Positions 36,640-45,804 of a stretch of 63,448 nucleotides of DNA are shown in pieces. The first letter of the stretch is position 1; every line of letters starts with the position of its first letter. This DNA is from Lamprocystis purpurea DSM 4197. Lineage in GTDB: Bacteria > Pseudomonadota > Gammaproteobacteria > Chromatiales > Chromatiaceae. Location of the stretch: assembly GCF_000379525.1 (NCBI RefSeq), contig NZ_KB902511.1:138-63585 (forward strand), given 5' to 3'. A model generated the notes under the pieces. The model did not search any database, was not told the DNA's origin, and saw nothing but the letters and a program-made list of their open reading frames with translations. Position numbers and translations under genes: made by a program.

Positions 36640-37172
36640 TGGCCGGCCGACGGGGACCCCGCAGGGTGGGTTGCCGGGCCGTCGGCGCTCGGGTGGCCCG
36701 GTGCTGTCGGTGGCAGTGCCTCGATCTGGCGGACAATGGCCGCAATTTTGCCGTGCAGGTCGGCTTCGTGGGCATGTGCCGCGGCATGTGCGGCATGCTT
36801 GGCCGCCATCTGCGCATGTTGCGCGTCGAGCGCAACCGTGTCCGTGCCGGCAGCGAGCGCCTGTTCATGGGCGGTGATCGCTTCACCGTGTGCGCGCATT
36901 TCGGTGGCATCTGCGGCGATCTCACTGCGGTGCCGGCTGATCAGCCATAACAGCTTGTAGGCCGCCGCTTCGGCGGCACGATGCGCGGTCTCGGCGTCGG
37001 CAATCTCGGCACTCCAGCGGGCGTGGTCCTCGGCCCAGGACGTGTGCTCGGCTTCCATTTTGGCGACGTCGGCGGCACAAGTCGCATGCGGGGCCAGCCC
37101 GGCCGCGGCGACGGTCAGGGCAACGACCAGCAGCGGCGAGGTCAGCGGACGGTAGCGATGGATCAAGGTCAT
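36636..37172 (-). CDS. Exported helical, Ala/His-rich protein
   Basis: A 177-aa protein with a signal peptide (LLVVALTVAAAGLAPHATCA). The mature part is one long predicted coiled coil rich in Ala, Glu and His (KMEAEHTSWAEDHARWSAE, HAQMAAKHAAHAAAHAHE) and ends in a Pro-rich tail. The His-rich heptads might bind metal, but that is inference. The start at 37172 was chosen for the signal peptide. Translationally coupled to the ParA-like gene downstream. Confidence 0.7.
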   Translation of the reverse strand: MTLIHRYRPLTSPLLVVALTVAAAGLAPHATCAADVAKMEAEHTSWAEDHARWSAEIADAETAHRAAEAAAYKLLWLISRHRSEIAADATEMRAHGEAITAHEQALAAGTDTVALDAQHAQMAAKHAAHAAAHAHEADLHGKIAAIVRQIEALPPTAPGHPSADGPATHPAGSPSAGQ

Positions 37173-37306
37173 GGCAGTCTCCGTGGTTGGCTGAGTTAGG
37201 CAGGTAGAGCCAATGAACCCATCATTCGACGCCACGGCCGTATGTCGGCCGGTGGAGCGCATTGATGGAGCGCATTGATGGAGTGAGTCGATCAGGCCGC
37301 CGAGCG

Positions 37307-37501
37307 TCAGGCGTCTAGGCAATAGAGTATCCGGGTCTCACCGGTGCCGGCGATGGGGGGCGAGCGATGCACCAGCCCCAAGGCTCGGTTGTCCGGATAG
37401 ATCGCGCCCTTCATGAGGCCCACCCAGCCGGTCTGCATGCGCGCCGGGTGCCCGTGGCGGAGGATGGACTCATGGCCGACCCGGAGGCTGATTTGACCAG
37501 C
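37307..37501 (-). pseudogene. C-terminal remnant resembling DUF1826
   Basis: The minus strand can be read as SLRVGHESILRHGHPARM, then QTGWVGLMKGAIYPDNR, ALGLVHRSPPIAGTGETR, ILYCLDA and stop. This looks like the conserved tail of DUF1826 proteins (LMKG, HRSPP), but no full gene exists: the frame has no proper N-terminal part and is bounded by the riboswitch region. DUF1826 genes are often zinc-responsive, which would fit the zinc loci of this window. Family assignment is from memory. Confidence 0.4.
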
Positions 37502-37539
37502 CGAACAGGAAGGTCTTAAAGTAAGAAGCGAACGACACC

Positions 37540-37710
37540 GGTTCCCCCGCGGTCACGCCCCGGGGGATGAAAAGGGAACATGGTTCAAAGCCATGGCTGC
37601 CCCCGCAACTGTACGCAGCGAGTCGCACCCGAAATCACCACTGGCCGCCGGACGGCGCCGGGAAGGTGGGTGTCGGCGCCGACCTGCAAGCCAGGAGACC
37701 TGCCGGTGTC
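37540..37710 (+). ncRNA. Cobalamin (B12) riboswitch
   Basis: Conserved elements appear in order: GGTTCCCCCGCGG..., AAAAGGGAACATGG, CCCCCGCAACTGT at about 37599-37611, and the B12 box GCCAGGAGACCTGCC at about 37690-37704. The leader continues to the cbiM start at 37870. Adenosylcobalamin binding is expected to repress the downstream cobalt transporter operon. Confidence 0.93.
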
Positions 37711-37869
37711 GGGTGTCGATCAGTCAATCCGGGCGGGGTGTTCCGGTGGCGAGATGCAAGATTTCCGCTTGCCTGGAACTCCCAGGGCCGGCCGGTGGCT
37801 GGCTGGCCTGGGTGTCCCGTGGTCTCTCCCCAGAGCGATCCGCCCCTTCACTGTGGAGCGATCGTTGTC

Positions 37870-38541
37870 ATGCATATCATGGAGGGGTTCCTACCCCCGG
37901 TTCATGCTGCCGTCTGGGGCCTTGCGTCCCTGCCGTTTCTGGTTATGGGCGCGCGCAGCGTCGCGCGGGTCACCCGCGAGCATCCGCGGGCCAAGCTGCT
38001 CCTGGCCAGCGCCGGCGCCTTCGCCTTCGTGCTGTCCGCACTCAAAATCCCATCGGTGACCGGGAGTTGTTCGCATCCCACCGGCACGGGGCTGGGGGCC
38101 ATCCTCTTCGGCCCCGCGGTGATGGCGGTGCTGGGGGCCATCGTGCTGCTGTTCCAGGCCCTGCTGCTGGCGCATGGTGGCCTGACCACCCTGGGCGCCA
38201 ACATTTTCTCCATGGCCATCGCCGGCCCCTGGGTCGCCTATGGGGTGTTCCGGCTCGCCCGCACCCTGGGCGGCCCCCTGGCGCTGGGCGTGTTTCTGGC
38301 CGCCGCCCTGGGTAACCTGGCCACCTATCTGGTGACCTCGGTGCAGCTCGCGCTCGCCTTCCCCGATCCGGTCAGCGGCTTCTTGGGCGCCGTGACCAAG
38401 TTCGGGAGCGTCTTTGCGCTGACCCAGATCCCGTTGGCCATCATCGAGGGGCTGCTCACCGTGCTGGTGGTCAACCTGCTGATCCAATTCAGCCGGGACG
38501 ACCTTGACGAACTGGCCTTCGCTCCGGGGGTGGTGCGATGA
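37870..38541 (+). CDS. cbiM: Cobalt ECF transporter S component CbiM
   Basis: A 223-aa membrane protein beginning [16 protein letters not shown]; the His near the N-terminus takes part in Co2+ binding in this family. Also visible: [19 protein letters not shown] and several TM helices. The frame is open for 300 nt upstream through the riboswitch, but the ATG at 37870 gives the family N-terminus. Its stop overlaps cbiN (ATGA). First gene of cbiMNQO, under riboswitch control. Confidence 0.95.
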   Translation: MHIMEGFLPPVHAAVWGLASLPFLVMGARSVARVTREHPRAKLLLASAGAFAFVLSALKIPSVTGSCSHPTGTGLGAILFGPAVMAVLGAIVLLFQALLLAHGGLTTLGANIFSMAIAGPWVAYGVFRLARTLGGPLALGVFLAAALGNLATYLVTSVQLALAFPDPVSGFLGAVTKFGSVFALTQIPLAIIEGLLTVLVVNLLIQFSRDDLDELAFAPGVVR

Positions 38542-38879
38542 AACGCACCAATCTGTTGCTCCTGGCCGCGGTGGTGGTCATTGCCGCCCTGCCGCTGATC
38601 CTCCCGCTGCCCGGCGGGCTTGCCGAGCCCTTCGCCGGGGCCGATGCCCAAGCCCAGACCGCGATCACCGCGGCGAATCCGGACTACCAGCCCTGGTTCA
38701 CGCCCCTGTGGGAGCCGCCGAGCGGAGAGATCGAAAGCCTGCTGTTTGCCCTGCAGGCGGCCCTGGGGGCGGGTCTGCTCGGCTATTACCTCGGTCTGCG
38801 GCGCGGTGAGTCACAGCGGCGCAAATCGGACGCAGACCCGGCCAGGCTCGACGCGCAGGCCGTCGATGCTCGCGATTGA
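38538..38879 (+). CDS. cbiN: Cobalt transport accessory protein CbiN
   Basis: A 113-aa protein with two TM segments ([19 protein letters not shown] and [20 protein letters not shown]), and between them the conserved [30 protein letters not shown] loop. It is slightly longer than usual at the C-terminus. Overlaps both neighbours, as typical for cbiMNQO. Confidence 0.94.
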   Translation: MKRTNLLLLAAVVVIAALPLILPLPGGLAEPFAGADAQAQTAITAANPDYQPWFTPLWEPPSGEIESLLFALQAALGAGLLGYYLGLRRGESQRRKSDADPARLDAQAVDARD

Positions 38880-39618
38880 CCGGCACGCCTGGACCAATCG
38901 CTGGCGCCGTCACCACCCCGGCGAGCATCTGTTGCTCGCCGGCGGGGGGCTGGTCCTGGCCCTGACGCTGCCGCCCCTGACCGCCGGACCCCTGCTATGC
39001 CTCCTCATGGCCGGTGCGACGGTGGTTGGGGCCGCTGTTCCCATGCGCGCCTTCCTGGGGGTCATGGCTCTGCCGACGGGGTTCATGCTCACCAGCGCGC
39101 CCTTTCTGGCGCTCTCGCTCGACTTGCGTGACGGGTTACACCTTTCCTGTTCCCCGGCCGGGGCGACGCTCGCCCTGGAGGTGACCCTGCGTTCCCTCGG
39201 GGCACTGTCCTGTCTGGCCTTTTTGGCCTTGACCACTCCGGTCGCGGAACTGGTCCCCTGGCTGCGCCGCTTGGGGGTGCCGGCCGCCGTGGTCGAGATC
39301 GCGCTCCTGATCTATCGGTTGATCTTCATCTTCGCGGAGCGGGCACTGGCGGGTCAGCAGGCACAGGCCGCGCGGCAGGGTTACAGCACCCGGCCACGTA
39401 GTCTCAAATCACTGGGACTCCTGATCGCGACCCTGTTCCAACGGGCCCTGGAGCGGGCGCGCCGCCTGGAGGTCGGGCTCGCCGCCCGCGGGTACGTCGG
39501 CGAACTGCGCGTCCTGACGCCGGAGCGTCCCCTGTCCCGGCGCCGGCTGGCGGGGATTGGGGGTCTGCTGCTGGCGGTCGCCCTGGGATCCGTGTTGCTG
39601 GATCGGGGCTTGGCATGA
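38866..39618 (+). CDS. cbiQ: Cobalt ECF transporter T component CbiQ
   Basis: A 250-aa energy-coupling transmembrane protein with 5-6 TM segments and the two ATPase-coupling motifs near the C-terminus (ARQGYSTRPRS and ERARRLEVGLAARGY). The ATG at 38866 overlaps cbiN by 14 nt. It links CbiO ATPases to the CbiMN substrate unit. Confidence 0.93.
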   Translation: MLAIDRHAWTNRWRRHHPGEHLLLAGGGLVLALTLPPLTAGPLLCLLMAGATVVGAAVPMRAFLGVMALPTGFMLTSAPFLALSLDLRDGLHLSCSPAGATLALEVTLRSLGALSCLAFLALTTPVAELVPWLRRLGVPAAVVEIALLIYRLIFIFAERALAGQQAQAARQGYSTRPRSLKSLGLLIATLFQRALERARRLEVGLAARGYVGELRVLTPERPLSRRRLAGIGGLLLAVALGSVLLDRGLA

Positions 39619-40502
39619 ACCCGGTCATCCTGTCTGCCCGGGGGCTGGAATACAGTTACCCTGGAGGCATCGTTGCCTTGAGCGGTTTGGACCTTGAGGT
39701 ATCGCGGGGCCGCAAGCTCGCCCTGCTGGGTGCCAACGGCTGCGGCAAAACCACCCTGCTCCTGCACCTGAACGGCACGCTGAAGCCCTCCCGCGGCCAG
39801 GTCTTACTGGACGGCGCGGGCGCGGGGTATGGCCGTCAGGCCCTCAACGTCTGGCGCAACACGGTCGGGTTGGTCTTGCAGGAGCCCGACGACCAACTCT
39901 TTTCGGCCACCGTCGAGCAGGATGTCTCCTTCGGCCCGCTCAATCAGGGACTGCCGGAGGCGGTTGTGCGCGCCCGGGTCGCCGAGTCGTTGGAGACCCT
40001 GCGCATCGCCGCATTGGCCGAGCGTCCGACCCATTCCTTGAGCTTCGGCCAGAAGAAGCGGGTCGCCATCGCCGGGGTGCTGGCGATGCGACCCGAGGTT
40101 CTGATTCTGGACGAACCCACCGCCGGGCTGGACCCCCAGGGCGTTGCCCACCTGCTGTCCGCCCTGGAACAACTGTGTCTGGCCGGCACGACCCTGGTGT
40201 TTTCCACCCATGATGTTGACCTGGCCTATGGCTGGGCGGATGACGTGGCCATCCTGGGTCAAGGCCTCGTGGTCTGTCAGGGTGAAGCCCTGGCGACCCT
40301 CGCGGATGCGGAACGCTTGCGCGCCGCGCACCTGCGAACGCCCACCCTGTTGGCCCTGGCCGTTGCCCTGGGGTTCGGCGGTGGTCCGGAAGACCCGCAA
40401 CCTCCGCCGCGCACGCCGGCCGCCCTGATCGCCCGGTTACAGAGTGCGAAGGCCGCCCCTACGGCGAGATGCCCGCGCTCGCCGCACGCGTTCAAGGCAT
40501 GA
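39615..40502 (+). CDS. cbiO: Cobalt ECF transporter ATPase CbiO
   Basis: A 295-aa ATPase: Walker A GANGCGKTT, signature LSFGQKKRVAIAG, Walker B EVLILDEPTAGLD, switch FSTHDVDLAY. Four-nt overlap with cbiQ. The C-terminal ~35 residues (PPPRTPAALIARLQ and beyond) are Pro/Ala-rich, and the stop lies immediately before an antitoxin remnant in the same frame, so the 3' end may have been altered by that junction. Confidence 0.93.
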   Translation: MNPVILSARGLEYSYPGGIVALSGLDLEVSRGRKLALLGANGCGKTTLLLHLNGTLKPSRGQVLLDGAGAGYGRQALNVWRNTVGLVLQEPDDQLFSATVEQDVSFGPLNQGLPEAVVRARVAESLETLRIAALAERPTHSLSFGQKKRVAIAGVLAMRPEVLILDEPTAGLDPQGVAHLLSALEQLCLAGTTLVFSTHDVDLAYGWADDVAILGQGLVVCQGEALATLADAERLRAAHLRTPTLLALAVALGFGGGPEDPQPPPRTPAALIARLQSAKAAPTARCPRSPHAFKA

Positions 40503-40520
40503 CGGGCCAGCGCAGGCAGC

Positions 40521-40777
40521 GATGCGCTCGGAGAGAAGCTACTGGAATCGATCCGCCAGATGAACGCCGGCCTCGGGACTGTGGTGTACTCGCCGATCAC
40601 GCCACCCGGCGGCAATCCGGCCTGTCGCAGGCGCAGTTCGCCGCGCTCATGGGCGTGTCGGTGCGCACGCTGCAAGAGTGGGAGCAAGGTCGACGCCAGC
40701 CCAGCGGTGCCGCCAAGACCCTGCTCAAGGTGGCCGAGCGGCACCCCGAGGTACTGCGGGAATTGGCCGCGGCCTGA
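40521..40777 (+). pseudogene. Frameshifted HTH (XRE/HigA-like) antitoxin
   Basis: One frame encodes DALGEKLLESIRQMNAG, the usual start of a small HTH antitoxin; about 15 codons later the reading continues in another frame as RRQSGLSQAQFAALMGVSV, RTLQEWEQGRRQPSG and LLKVAERHPEVLRELAAA. The join falls near 40600-40612. No start codon precedes the first part, and no toxin gene is next to it. The helix-turn-helix half on its own is open from 40469 but would have an unrelated N-terminus. Confidence 0.7.
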
Positions 40778-40824
40778 CGGTCCCCGCGATTCCCGGACAA
40801 ACTGAGGTCCCGCGGCTGTTCCGC

Positions 40825-41708
40825 TCAGGGCCTGCCCAGCCAGTCCCGTAGGTCCGATTGGCTGGCGAGGTCGAAGATGGCCTCGGCGAGGGCTTCGAGG
40901 CGCGCGAGCGGCAGCGCATCGAGGCGGACCTCAAGCTCCGGGGGCAGCGGACCGAAGCGCCGCGTGGCTTGGCGCAGCAGCAGGTTCGCGGCTTCCTCGC
41001 GGCGGCCCTCCTCGCGCCCCTCATCAAGCCCTTTCTCGTGGCCGATGGCCACCAATTCCTTGTAGGTCCGGGTCTCTTCAAACGGGGTCTGGATCCCAAA
41101 CATGGTCAGAATCTCCGGATAGCTCAGATGGCTGAAGCGCACCGTCAGCCACGAAAAAAAGACGTCGGTCAGGCGCTCGCGCACGGCCTGCGGCAGCGCC
41201 GCGGCGGCGATGCGCCCGAGGGCCCGTGGCCCTTCTTGGCGCAGTCGCTCCGGGTCCGCGATCCGATAGGGCAGGAACACGGCCAGCAGCGGATGCCCGG
41301 CTCGCGCCGCTCCAGGGCCTCCAGGATTGGCTGCAGATAGGCCACGCGCAACGGCGCGTCCGGCTGCCGCGCGGCGGCGTACCAGGGCTCGGTGCGGGGG
41401 TCGAGCGCCGGGGTGGCGAACAAGATCAGTCCGCGCACCACGCGCCCCAGGTTGCGTTCGCCGACCAGCCCCAACTCTACCACCGAGCGGTGATAGATCT
41501 TGGGATCGTCCCGCGCCTGAAACTCGATGACCCAGATGGGCTCGTCGGGCGCCTCCGGCAGCAGGACGCCGTCGGTGCGCCGGTCGAGCCCTTTGACCTC
41601 CAGGGCCTCGAATCGATACGGTCCGCGCACCCGGATGCCGTCGGTGAGGATCGCCAGGGTCTCGGCGTCGGCCCCCAGCAGGGTATAGATCTCGCGGTCG
41701 GTCTTCAT
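40825..41708 (-). pseudogene. Rpn/PDDEXK nuclease-transposase family protein, frameshifted
   Basis: Two adjacent frames make one family-length protein (~293 aa). The first (start 41708, KTDREIYTLLGADAETLAIL) covers the nuclease core with WVIEFQARDD, PKIYHRSVVELGL and RVAYLQPILEALERREPG; the second resumes as HPLLAVFLPYRIADPERL to the DUF4351-like tail (LLRQATRRFGPLPPELEVRL). A single missing base at about 41300 (the junction ERREPG/HPLLAVF) explains the shift. It may be a real pseudogene or a sequencing error. Confidence 0.7.
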
Positions 41709-41896
41709 ACGGTGTCTCTTAGTGGCAAAGGAAACCGTGGTCTGCCCCTGAGTGCTCGTTGGCCGGATCGGCGAGAAGTCCGCTGTGACACTCGCCATTG
41801 GAAAAGAAGCCTACTGCCGGGAAAACCAGCAGCGACGCGACCCCGCAGATTGCTTGGGGGATAGCGATTCCGTGGTACGTCACCTATTTCCCTCCG

Positions 41897-42571
41897 TCAG
41901 CAGGCGGGGCGGCTCCACCAACGCGACAGCCGCTTCTGTAGCACACGGGCCGGCACCCCCTCGTAATGCGAGACGTCGTTGAACAGCCGCAACCGCGCAC
42001 GCACGTCAGTGGCGAAGTCGAGGATGGTCAGACTCGCCGGGCTCTGGTCGAGTCGGTCGCGATAGCCGCGGGCATCGAAGCCGAGCAGACTGCTGACCAG
42101 CAGCCGATTGGTCCCCTTGTGGGAAACCACCAGCACCGCCTGGTGTCGATGGTGCTGCACGATGCGGCGAAGCACCGGCAAGGCGCGGGCCAGCACGTCG
42201 ATACCGGACTCGCCACCCTGCGGCGCGACGGTGAGCGGGTCTTCCTGCCAGGCGTCGTATTCGTCGGCGTAGTCGGCCTCGATCTCGTCGCGGGAGCGAC
42301 CCTCCCAGTGCCCGTAGGCGATCTCTCGTAAATCGGGCTGGACAAGCGGTTCCAGCCCATGCGGTACAGCGATGATTCGCGCCGTCTCCATGGTACGTTG
42401 CATCGGGCTCGCGTAGATCGCGTCCAGGCGCTCGCAGCGCAGGCGCTGCGCCAGCGCCGCGACCTGGGTGCGCCCCTCTTCGGACAAGGCTACCTCAGTG
42501 GAGCCGGCAAACCGGTCCTCGGCGGTCAGTTCGGTCGCGCCGTGGCGCACCAGATAGATTCGGGTCGGCAT
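41897..42571 (-). CDS. Histidine phosphatase (phosphoglycerate mutase) family protein
   Basis: A 224-aa protein with YLVRHGATELTAEDRF (phospho-His acceptor), IYASPMQRTMETARI, REIAYGHWEGRSRDEIE and VVSHKGTNRLL. The layout is like CobC (alpha-ribazole phosphatase) and related small-molecule phosphatases. The nearness to cbiMNQO makes a cobalamin role possible, though four unrelated genes lie between. Not part of an evident operon. Confidence 0.85.
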   Translation of the reverse strand: MPTRIYLVRHGATELTAEDRFAGSTEVALSEEGRTQVAALAQRLRCERLDAIYASPMQRTMETARIIAVPHGLEPLVQPDLREIAYGHWEGRSRDEIEADYADEYDAWQEDPLTVAPQGGESGIDVLARALPVLRRIVQHHRHQAVLVVSHKGTNRLLVSSLLGFDARGYRDRLDQSPASLTILDFATDVRARLRLFNDVSHYEGVPARVLQKRLSRWWSRPAC

Positions 42572-42779
42572 ATGAAACCTCCGTTGGGGCGGGCAGTGGT
42601 CGACGGGGGCTGAACCGTGACCGCTCGCCGGCTAGAGCCAGGGTTTGTCGCCGGACCCCGGCACCTTCACCATCGGCGTGAAGCCTGACCAATGCAACAG
42701 GAAAAAGCTGGCAACTCACCCGATACGGCAACAGGATACTTGGTTCAACGCTCGCCTGGGCAAGAGGTCTGTCGAGCTC

Positions 42780-42860
42780 CGGACGGTGTCGTATTCGGCG
42801 CCGGAGGTGGCGAGCAGCCGGGCGCTGGAGTCGAAGGCGAGTGCAGCCGGTTTGCCCTGA
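42780..42860 (-). pseudogene. WD40-repeat fragment
   Basis: The minus strand reads KPAALAFDSSARLLATSGAE followed by YDTV, a typical blade of a bacterial WD40 protein, but the frame on either side is unrelated and it abuts the TTCGTGGACGGCGG repeat. It is probably a gene fragment left by recombination. The interval 42572-43130 has no intact gene. Confidence 0.35.
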
Positions 42861-42953
42861 CTTTCGTGGACGGCGGCACCTGATCCGCGCGCCGGGGCAG
42901 CGCCCGCCGGTCGGACCTTGCCCTGCGTTCGGTGTCCGGACGTCGTGCACCGG
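42857..42953. repeat. TTCGTGGACGGCGG repeat, copy 2
   Basis: The second copy of the ~95-bp unit at 35760-35856. On the plus strand it again ends a short frame with LTFVDGGT-stop, here without a yceI gene in front. Confidence 0.85.
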
Positions 42954-43130
42954 AAATACCTGAAGCGGACGCGGAGCCTACGTCGATCGAGCGATGGCGT
43001 CGAGCAAGTAGAAGGGCGATGCCGTCTCCCGGCTTGGTCCGGACCTCTGCTTGGGCTACTGTAGCGCCGTCGCCGGGCGCTAGACGCTAGCGAGCCCCGC
43101 CGCTCCTCAGAGACAAAGGTTGCGCTGACC

Positions 43131-44303
43131 ATGTACGACTCACTAAAGATCGAAGGCTTTCGGGCCTTCGACTCGTTCGATCTCCCCAATCTGACCCGGG
43201 TCAACCTGCTGGTCGGGAAGAACAATGCAGGCAAGACCTCGTTGCTGGATGCGGTGGAAATGGTGGCGTTGGGCGGGAAACTCGCTTCGCTGTGGAGCAG
43301 TCCCATACGGCGACGTGAGATTTGGCCTGAGTCGCCCGGCCAGAGCGCGACCGGTTGGGATGTCGATTTGAGCCATCTATTTCATGGACATCAGATCCGC
43401 GACGGCGTGTCGTTCAAGTTGAGTGCCGGTTACGGCAATACCGCCCGGGTTGTCGGTTGCAGTATTCGGCCAAATAAAGCGGATCCCGCGAAGCTTGATC
43501 CATTGATTGACCTGGTCGGAGTCGGACTCCCCTTTGAACTGGTGATGACCGGGCCGGACAATCCGGAAGGTAAGCCTCCCGTTCCGATCGGAGAGAATGG
43601 GTTCCTTTTTGGATCTACCGCAAATCTCACTCGCGGTGAAGCGCCCAAACCCTTGCTGCCTCCAAACGACAAAAGCAGAGAGGGAGTCGGCGCTTTAGCA
43701 AGTGTCTCCGCTGTAATATCGGCGATGAGAAAAGACAAACCTGTAAGAGTTTGGTTCCTCGGTACCGAAGGTGCCCCGCCGGGGTTTCTTCAGGCCATCT
43801 GGGATTTGCTCGTCCTTAGCCCGGAGGAGGACAAGGTCATCTCAGCATTGCAGATCATCGAGCCCGCCATCCAGCGGCTCGCGTTCATCGGGCAAGGCTC
43901 GCAAAGCACCGCCTTTGTGAAGCTGATGGGTGAAGAGCAACGGATGCCCCTCGGCAGTCTGGGCGATGGGATGAAGCGACTGCTTGCCCAAGCGATCTAC
44001 ATGACCTTCTCGGCCAAGGGCGTACTACTGATCGACGAGATCGATACCGGACTCCACTACACCACGCTGGAGTCCATGTGGCGCTTCGTCATCGAGTCCG
44101 CCCGGCGGCTCGATGTGCAGGTCTTCGCCACATCCCACAGCGGCGACTGCATCCGCGCCTTAGCCTGGCTCCAAACCGACGCCCCAGACCTGGCGGCGGA
44201 GGTCTCGGTACACCGCATCGACCGGACCGAGCCCGCCGCGGTGCGCTACTCGGCCGCGGACATCGAGATCGCCGCACGCCATCACATCGAGGTGCGGGGA
44301 TGA
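43131..44303 (+). CDS. AAA/OLD-like ABC-type ATPase, candidate defence protein
   Basis: A 390-aa protein with an ABC-like ATPase core: SLKIEGFRAFDSFDLPNLTR at the N-terminus, Walker A LVGKNNAGKTSLLD near 27-40, a signature-like GSLGDGMKRLLAQAI near 287, Walker B GVLLIDEIDTGLH near 305 and FATSHSGDCIRAL. This is the AAA_15/AAA_21 type found in OLD, Gabija and PARIS systems. Its stop overlaps the start of a TOPRIM-like gene (ATGA), so the two are coupled. Substrate or trigger unknown. Confidence 0.8.
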   Translation: MYDSLKIEGFRAFDSFDLPNLTRVNLLVGKNNAGKTSLLDAVEMVALGGKLASLWSSPIRRREIWPESPGQSATGWDVDLSHLFHGHQIRDGVSFKLSAGYGNTARVVGCSIRPNKADPAKLDPLIDLVGVGLPFELVMTGPDNPEGKPPVPIGENGFLFGSTANLTRGEAPKPLLPPNDKSREGVGALASVSAVISAMRKDKPVRVWFLGTEGAPPGFLQAIWDLLVLSPEEDKVISALQIIEPAIQRLAFIGQGSQSTAFVKLMGEEQRMPLGSLGDGMKRLLAQAIYMTFSAKGVLLIDEIDTGLHYTTLESMWRFVIESARRLDVQVFATSHSGDCIRALAWLQTDAPDLAAEVSVHRIDRTEPAAVRYSAADIEIAARHHIEVRG

Positions 44304-44944
44304 GTGCATCGAAGGTGAGGTCGAGCGCGCCCCATCGACTGATCGTCGAGGGGCGGGACGATCAGTGGTCGATCATCGCGTTGACTGCCAAATACGGCTG
44401 GGATTGGGACAACCCTGCTCCTCACTATCCCTTCGTCGCAGACGCCAAAGGCGACACGCTGGCCTTGGAGTCCCTGCCGCTTGCGGTCCGTTCTTATCGC
44501 CGGGTCGGGGTCGTCCTGGATGCGGACTTCTCGCCCGAACGTCGGTGGCAGTCGGTATGCGACCTGTTATCCGACGAGGGTTTCCCGGTGCCGACCCGGC
44601 CCGACCCAGAAGGTACGGTGGTCGAACGGATGGACGGCAAGCGAATTGGCGTCTGGCTCATGCCCGACAACCAGAACCCGGGCAAGCTTGAGGACTTCCT
44701 TGCCCTGCTCGTGCCGCCAGCCGACCCTTGCTGGGCCTGGGCCGAGGAGAGCACCACGCGCGCCGTTCGACTGGGCGCCGGATTCACACCATCCGACTTC
44801 ATCAAGGCCCACATCCATACGTGGCTAGCCTGGCAGAAAGAGCCCGGCCAGCCCTTCGGCACCGCGATCCGGGCGGCGACTTTCGCCCATGACGCCGCTG
44901 CGGCACGCCGGTTCGTGGCCTGGATGGAACGACTCTTCGCGTGA
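44300..44944 (+). CDS. TOPRIM-like (DUF3226/DUF4435 type) partner of the AAA ATPase
   Basis: A 214-aa protein with TOPRIM hallmarks: RLIVEGRDDQWSI (acidic motif) and VGVVLDADFSPERRW (DxD), then GVWLMPDNQNPGKLEDFL. In PARIS the equivalent AriB is a TOPRIM nuclease released on infection; in DUF3226 proteins the activity is not established. A frame runs further upstream but ATG 44300 overlaps the ATPase stop. Confidence 0.75.
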   Translation: MSASKVRSSAPHRLIVEGRDDQWSIIALTAKYGWDWDNPAPHYPFVADAKGDTLALESLPLAVRSYRRVGVVLDADFSPERRWQSVCDLLSDEGFPVPTRPDPEGTVVERMDGKRIGVWLMPDNQNPGKLEDFLALLVPPADPCWAWAEESTTRAVRLGAGFTPSDFIKAHIHTWLAWQKEPGQPFGTAIRAATFAHDAAAARRFVAWMERLFA

Positions 44945-45563
44945 CTTCCGGCCCGCTGCTGTAAGCCTGACGGGTTCGCTACATGCCACTGGGCCGACGC
45001 GCTGTTTGACCTGGAACCGGTGTAGGTCCTGCTGCGGTCCGGCTTGCACCGTCACTGGGCGCGATGGCGACGATCTCGATCGCTACGGCCGCGAATTCCG
45101 AAGACAGTTTACTCAATTCGGTCGGCGTGGCCAGCGGAGAGATAAGTAAATTGTCCCCGGATCTCCGCAGATGCACGAAAGCCAGGCGTGCCGCTTCTGA
45201 GAAGTCAGAATCTTGACGCCGACCGGCCAGTGCAAGCCACTGATATATTAAGGTCTCGCCCTTAACTGAGTGCCATTCGGGCCTATCTCTATTAAATTCA
45301 GGCCGAATCAAACTCGCCTGCGTCCGGTGGATTGAATTGAGCCTGGCATCTTTTCGGCCCGCTGTTTCCCGACGGCTGTTTCGCGACGAACTGGCGGTCC
45401 TGATTGCCCGGGAGCCAGGTTGGCGGGTTCTGGCACCATCAAGCAGCGCGCTGCGCTTGTAGGTAGTATGCTGTCCGCCTGTCGCTTTGAGCATCGGAGG
45501 CATGTCGCCGTGCTGATTTATCTCAGCAGAGGACTGCCGCATCTGTACTCACGAGGCTAAGTC
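44945..45563. other. Gene-poor stretch with a short duplicated coding-like motif
   Basis: I see no gene here. At about 45139-45180 the plus strand reads ISKLSPDLRR; a very similar stretch (VSKLSPELLRLHER, DNA GTAAAYTGTCCCCGGA) recurs at 46330-46372 just before the RelE-like gene. These are probably remnants of the same lost gene or shared insertion-site sequence. Confidence 0.4.
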
Positions 45564-45804
45564 ATGCTGACAACGATCGAAGTCGTGATCGACCGAGACG
45601 GAAGGGTCCGCCCGCTGGAGCCGCCCTATCTGACCCTGCTGCCGATCCGTCCGGCCGCCGCACGGCGTCCCCTGCCGCCGGGGGGACAGCGGCCGACGCC
45701 TTGGCCCTGTTGCATCCCCGCGTTTGGCCCAACGCCCTGTCAGCGACCCGAACGAGGTGCAGCGCCGGATCGCGGCGCTCCGTGAGGACTGGGGGGACCA
45801 TTGA
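45564..45804 (+). pseudogene. VapB-like antitoxin, frameshifted
   Basis: The start LTTIEVVIDRDGRVRPLEP is the normal beginning of small antitoxins paired with PIN toxins. The expected continuation appears in other frames (AADALALLH near 45690, then RLAQRPVSDPNEVQRRIAA-LREDWGDH ending at TGA 45802-45804). At least two frame changes are needed. The stop overlaps the toxin's TTG start. Confidence 0.6.

Noticed and set aside
37567-37869. N-terminal extension of CbiM
   Set aside because: It would translate the cobalamin riboswitch; the metal-binding MHIMEG start is at 37870.
40469-40777. Intact 102-aa XRE regulator
   Set aside because: Its first ~45 residues are unrelated to HTH antitoxins, while the expected N-terminus is in another frame directly upstream, so a frameshifted gene is the better reading.
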